Below, piece after piece: positions 5,414 through 6,347 of a DNA stretch of 6,347 nucleotides (the stretch's first letter is position 1; each line of letters starts with the position of its first letter). The notes beneath the pieces are model-generated. The model had not been told where the DNA came from. It did not search any database and worked only from the letters and a program-made list of their open reading frames with translations. The DNA is from Streptococcus sp. A12. GTDB lineage: Bacteria; Bacillota; Bacilli; Lactobacillales; Streptococcaceae. The stretch spans positions 1 through 6,347 of the forward strand of contig NZ_CAJPOU010000066.1 in NCBI RefSeq assembly GCF_905372335.1, written 5' to 3'. The translations under genes were made by a program, and so were the position numbers.

Positions 5414-5422
5414 ATTATAACA
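5414..5422 (-). promoter_or_regulatory. Candidate promoter of the HAD-fusion gene, extended -10
   Basis: The minus strand reads TGTTATAAT, a perfect TATAAT with a TG extension; the -35 position is unlike the consensus. Transcription would start near 5407, giving a leader of about 29 bases before the ATG at 5378. Confidence 0.58.
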
Positions 5423-5442
5423 CACATTCCAAGGAGACACAC

Positions 5443-6347
5443 ATGATTAAGAAAATTTTGGCCCTTCATACAGGAGGGACCATCTCCATGCAGGCGGATG
5501 ACTCTGGAGCTGTCGTGACCAATTCATCCAACCCTATGAACCATATTGATCTGTCACTGGCAGGGGTTGAGCTTACTTCAGAAGATTTTTTAAATTTACC
5601 CAGCCCTCATGTAACTCCTCAGCACATGTTACAACTCTATCATAAGATTCAGAAAGAGGCTTCCCAGTATGATGGGGTTGTCATTACCCATGGTACCGAT
5701 ACTCTTGAAGAAACAGCCTACTTCTTAGATACCATGGACTTGCCAACTATTTCAGTAGTCTTGACAGGAGCCATGAGAAGCTCCAATGAATTAGGAAGCG
5801 ACGGCGTCTATAACTATCTGACCGCCATCCGAGTAGCAGCAGATCCCAAATCACAAGACAAGGGTGTCTTGGTCGTGATGAATGATGAAGTCCATGCAGC
5901 CAAGTACGTGACCAAAACACATACCACCAATGTCAGCACCTTCCAGACCCCCACACATGGTCCTCTAGGCTTGGTCATGAAAAAAGAAGTTCTTTTCTTC
6001 AAAACAGCTGAACCCCGTGTGCGTTTTGATTTGCAAGAAATCAAGGGAGTTGTCCCCATCATTTCAGCCTATGCTGGCATGAAAACAGAACTCCTTGACC
6101 TACTAGATGTCCAACAAATGGATGGTTTGATCATTGAAGCCTTTGGAGCTGGAAATCTTCCTAAGGAAGTAGCTGAGAAACTCTTTGAATTTCAAGAGGC
6201 TGGCCTTCCTATTGCCTTGGTTTCCCGTTGCTTCAATGGAATTGCGGAACCTGTCTATGCTTACGATGGGGGCGGAGTCAAGCTTCACGAGCACGGCATC
6301 TTCTTTGTCAAAGAGCTCAATGCAGCTAAGGCCCGGCTGAAGCTCCT
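5443..6347 (+). CDS. ansA: L-asparaginase, cytoplasmic (partial, 3' end missing)
   Basis: The frame is open from the ATG to the window edge: 301 codons and no stop. Family members are about 320 residues, so roughly 20 residues are missing. The enzyme hydrolyses asparagine to aspartate and ammonia. Both conserved signatures are present: the nucleophile loop HTGGTIS with T13, and THGTDT with T85-D86. K158 in YVTKTHTT corresponds to the catalytic lysine of E. coli AnsB. Other family segments are LTGAMRSSNELGSDG and GVLVVMNDEVHAAK. There is no signal peptide: the protein starts MIKKILALHTGGT, directly with the first strand, so it should be cytoplasmic. The AAGGAG ribosome site is well spaced. It diverges from the HAD-fusion gene over a 64-bp gap; no CodY box was seen in that gap. 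Confidence 0.95.
   Translation, partial: MIKKILALHTGGTISMQADDSGAVVTNSSNPMNHIDLSLAGVELTSEDFLNLPSPHVTPQHMLQLYHKIQKEASQYDGVVITHGTDTLEETAYFLDTMDLPTISVVLTGAMRSSNELGSDGVYNYLTAIRVAADPKSQDKGVLVVMNDEVHAAKYVTKTHTTNVSTFQTPTHGPLGLVMKKEVLFFKTAEPRVRFDLQEIKGVVPIISAYAGMKTELLDLLDVQQMDGLIIEAFGAGNLPKEVAEKLFEFQEAGLPIALVSRCFNGIAEPVYAYDGGGVKLHEHGIFFVKELNAAKARLKL

Noticed and set aside
5814..6294. Two minus-strand open frames inside the asparaginase gene
   Set aside because: They are antisense to a well-conserved enzyme and show no domain, signal or ribosome site.

Overview
The window looks like a chromosomal housekeeping segment of a Streptococcus, most likely an oral species near the mitis/sanguinis groups; I do not assign a species. 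The evidence is the CodY protein, the nicotinamidase with the D9/K103/C136 triad at the numbering known from S. pneumoniae, the GatC/GatA sequences, short A+T-rich promoters with TG-extended -10 boxes, and the gene order asparaginase / Cof-HAD / universal stress protein / aminotransferase / codY / pncA / gatCA, which I recall as common in streptococci. No mobile element, tRNA, rRNA, CRISPR array or sign of recent transfer was seen.

Layout from left to right. Positions 1-417 hold the start of the gatCAB operon on the minus strand: gatC (65-367), the first codons of gatA (1-65), and a promoter at about 409-417. A hairpin at 454-500 separates it from the codY-pncA pair (504-1861, minus), whose frames overlap by one base. 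codY has a good sigma-70-type promoter (1888-1916) with a near-perfect CodY box 3 bp upstream of the -35, which indicates autoregulation. A strong terminator (2009-2037) closes the single-gene unit of an AlaA-type aminotransferase (2045-3259, minus). A 212-bp divergent region follows, and then a universal stress protein gene (3472-3924, plus). That gene converges on a 470-residue two-domain hydrolase (3966-5378, minus) through a two-way terminator that contains the hydrolase stop codon. The hydrolase and a type I-like L-asparaginase (5443-end, plus, cut by the window edge) diverge from back-to-back -10 boxes.

Taken together, the genes centre on nitrogen and amino-acid economy. Asparaginase releases aspartate and ammonia. 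The aminotransferase links alanine/pyruvate with glutamate/2-oxoglutarate. CodY senses branched-chain amino acids. PncA starts NAD salvage from nicotinamide. GatCAB makes Gln-tRNA(Gln) by transamidation. The HAD/NTP-pyrophosphatase fusion and the ATP-binding-type stress protein are the least understood members. I found no clear sign of a new biological system. The points most worth a second look are the fused hydrolase, the codY promoter layout with pncA coupled behind it, the operator-like repeat before the stress-protein gene, and the back-to-back promoters.
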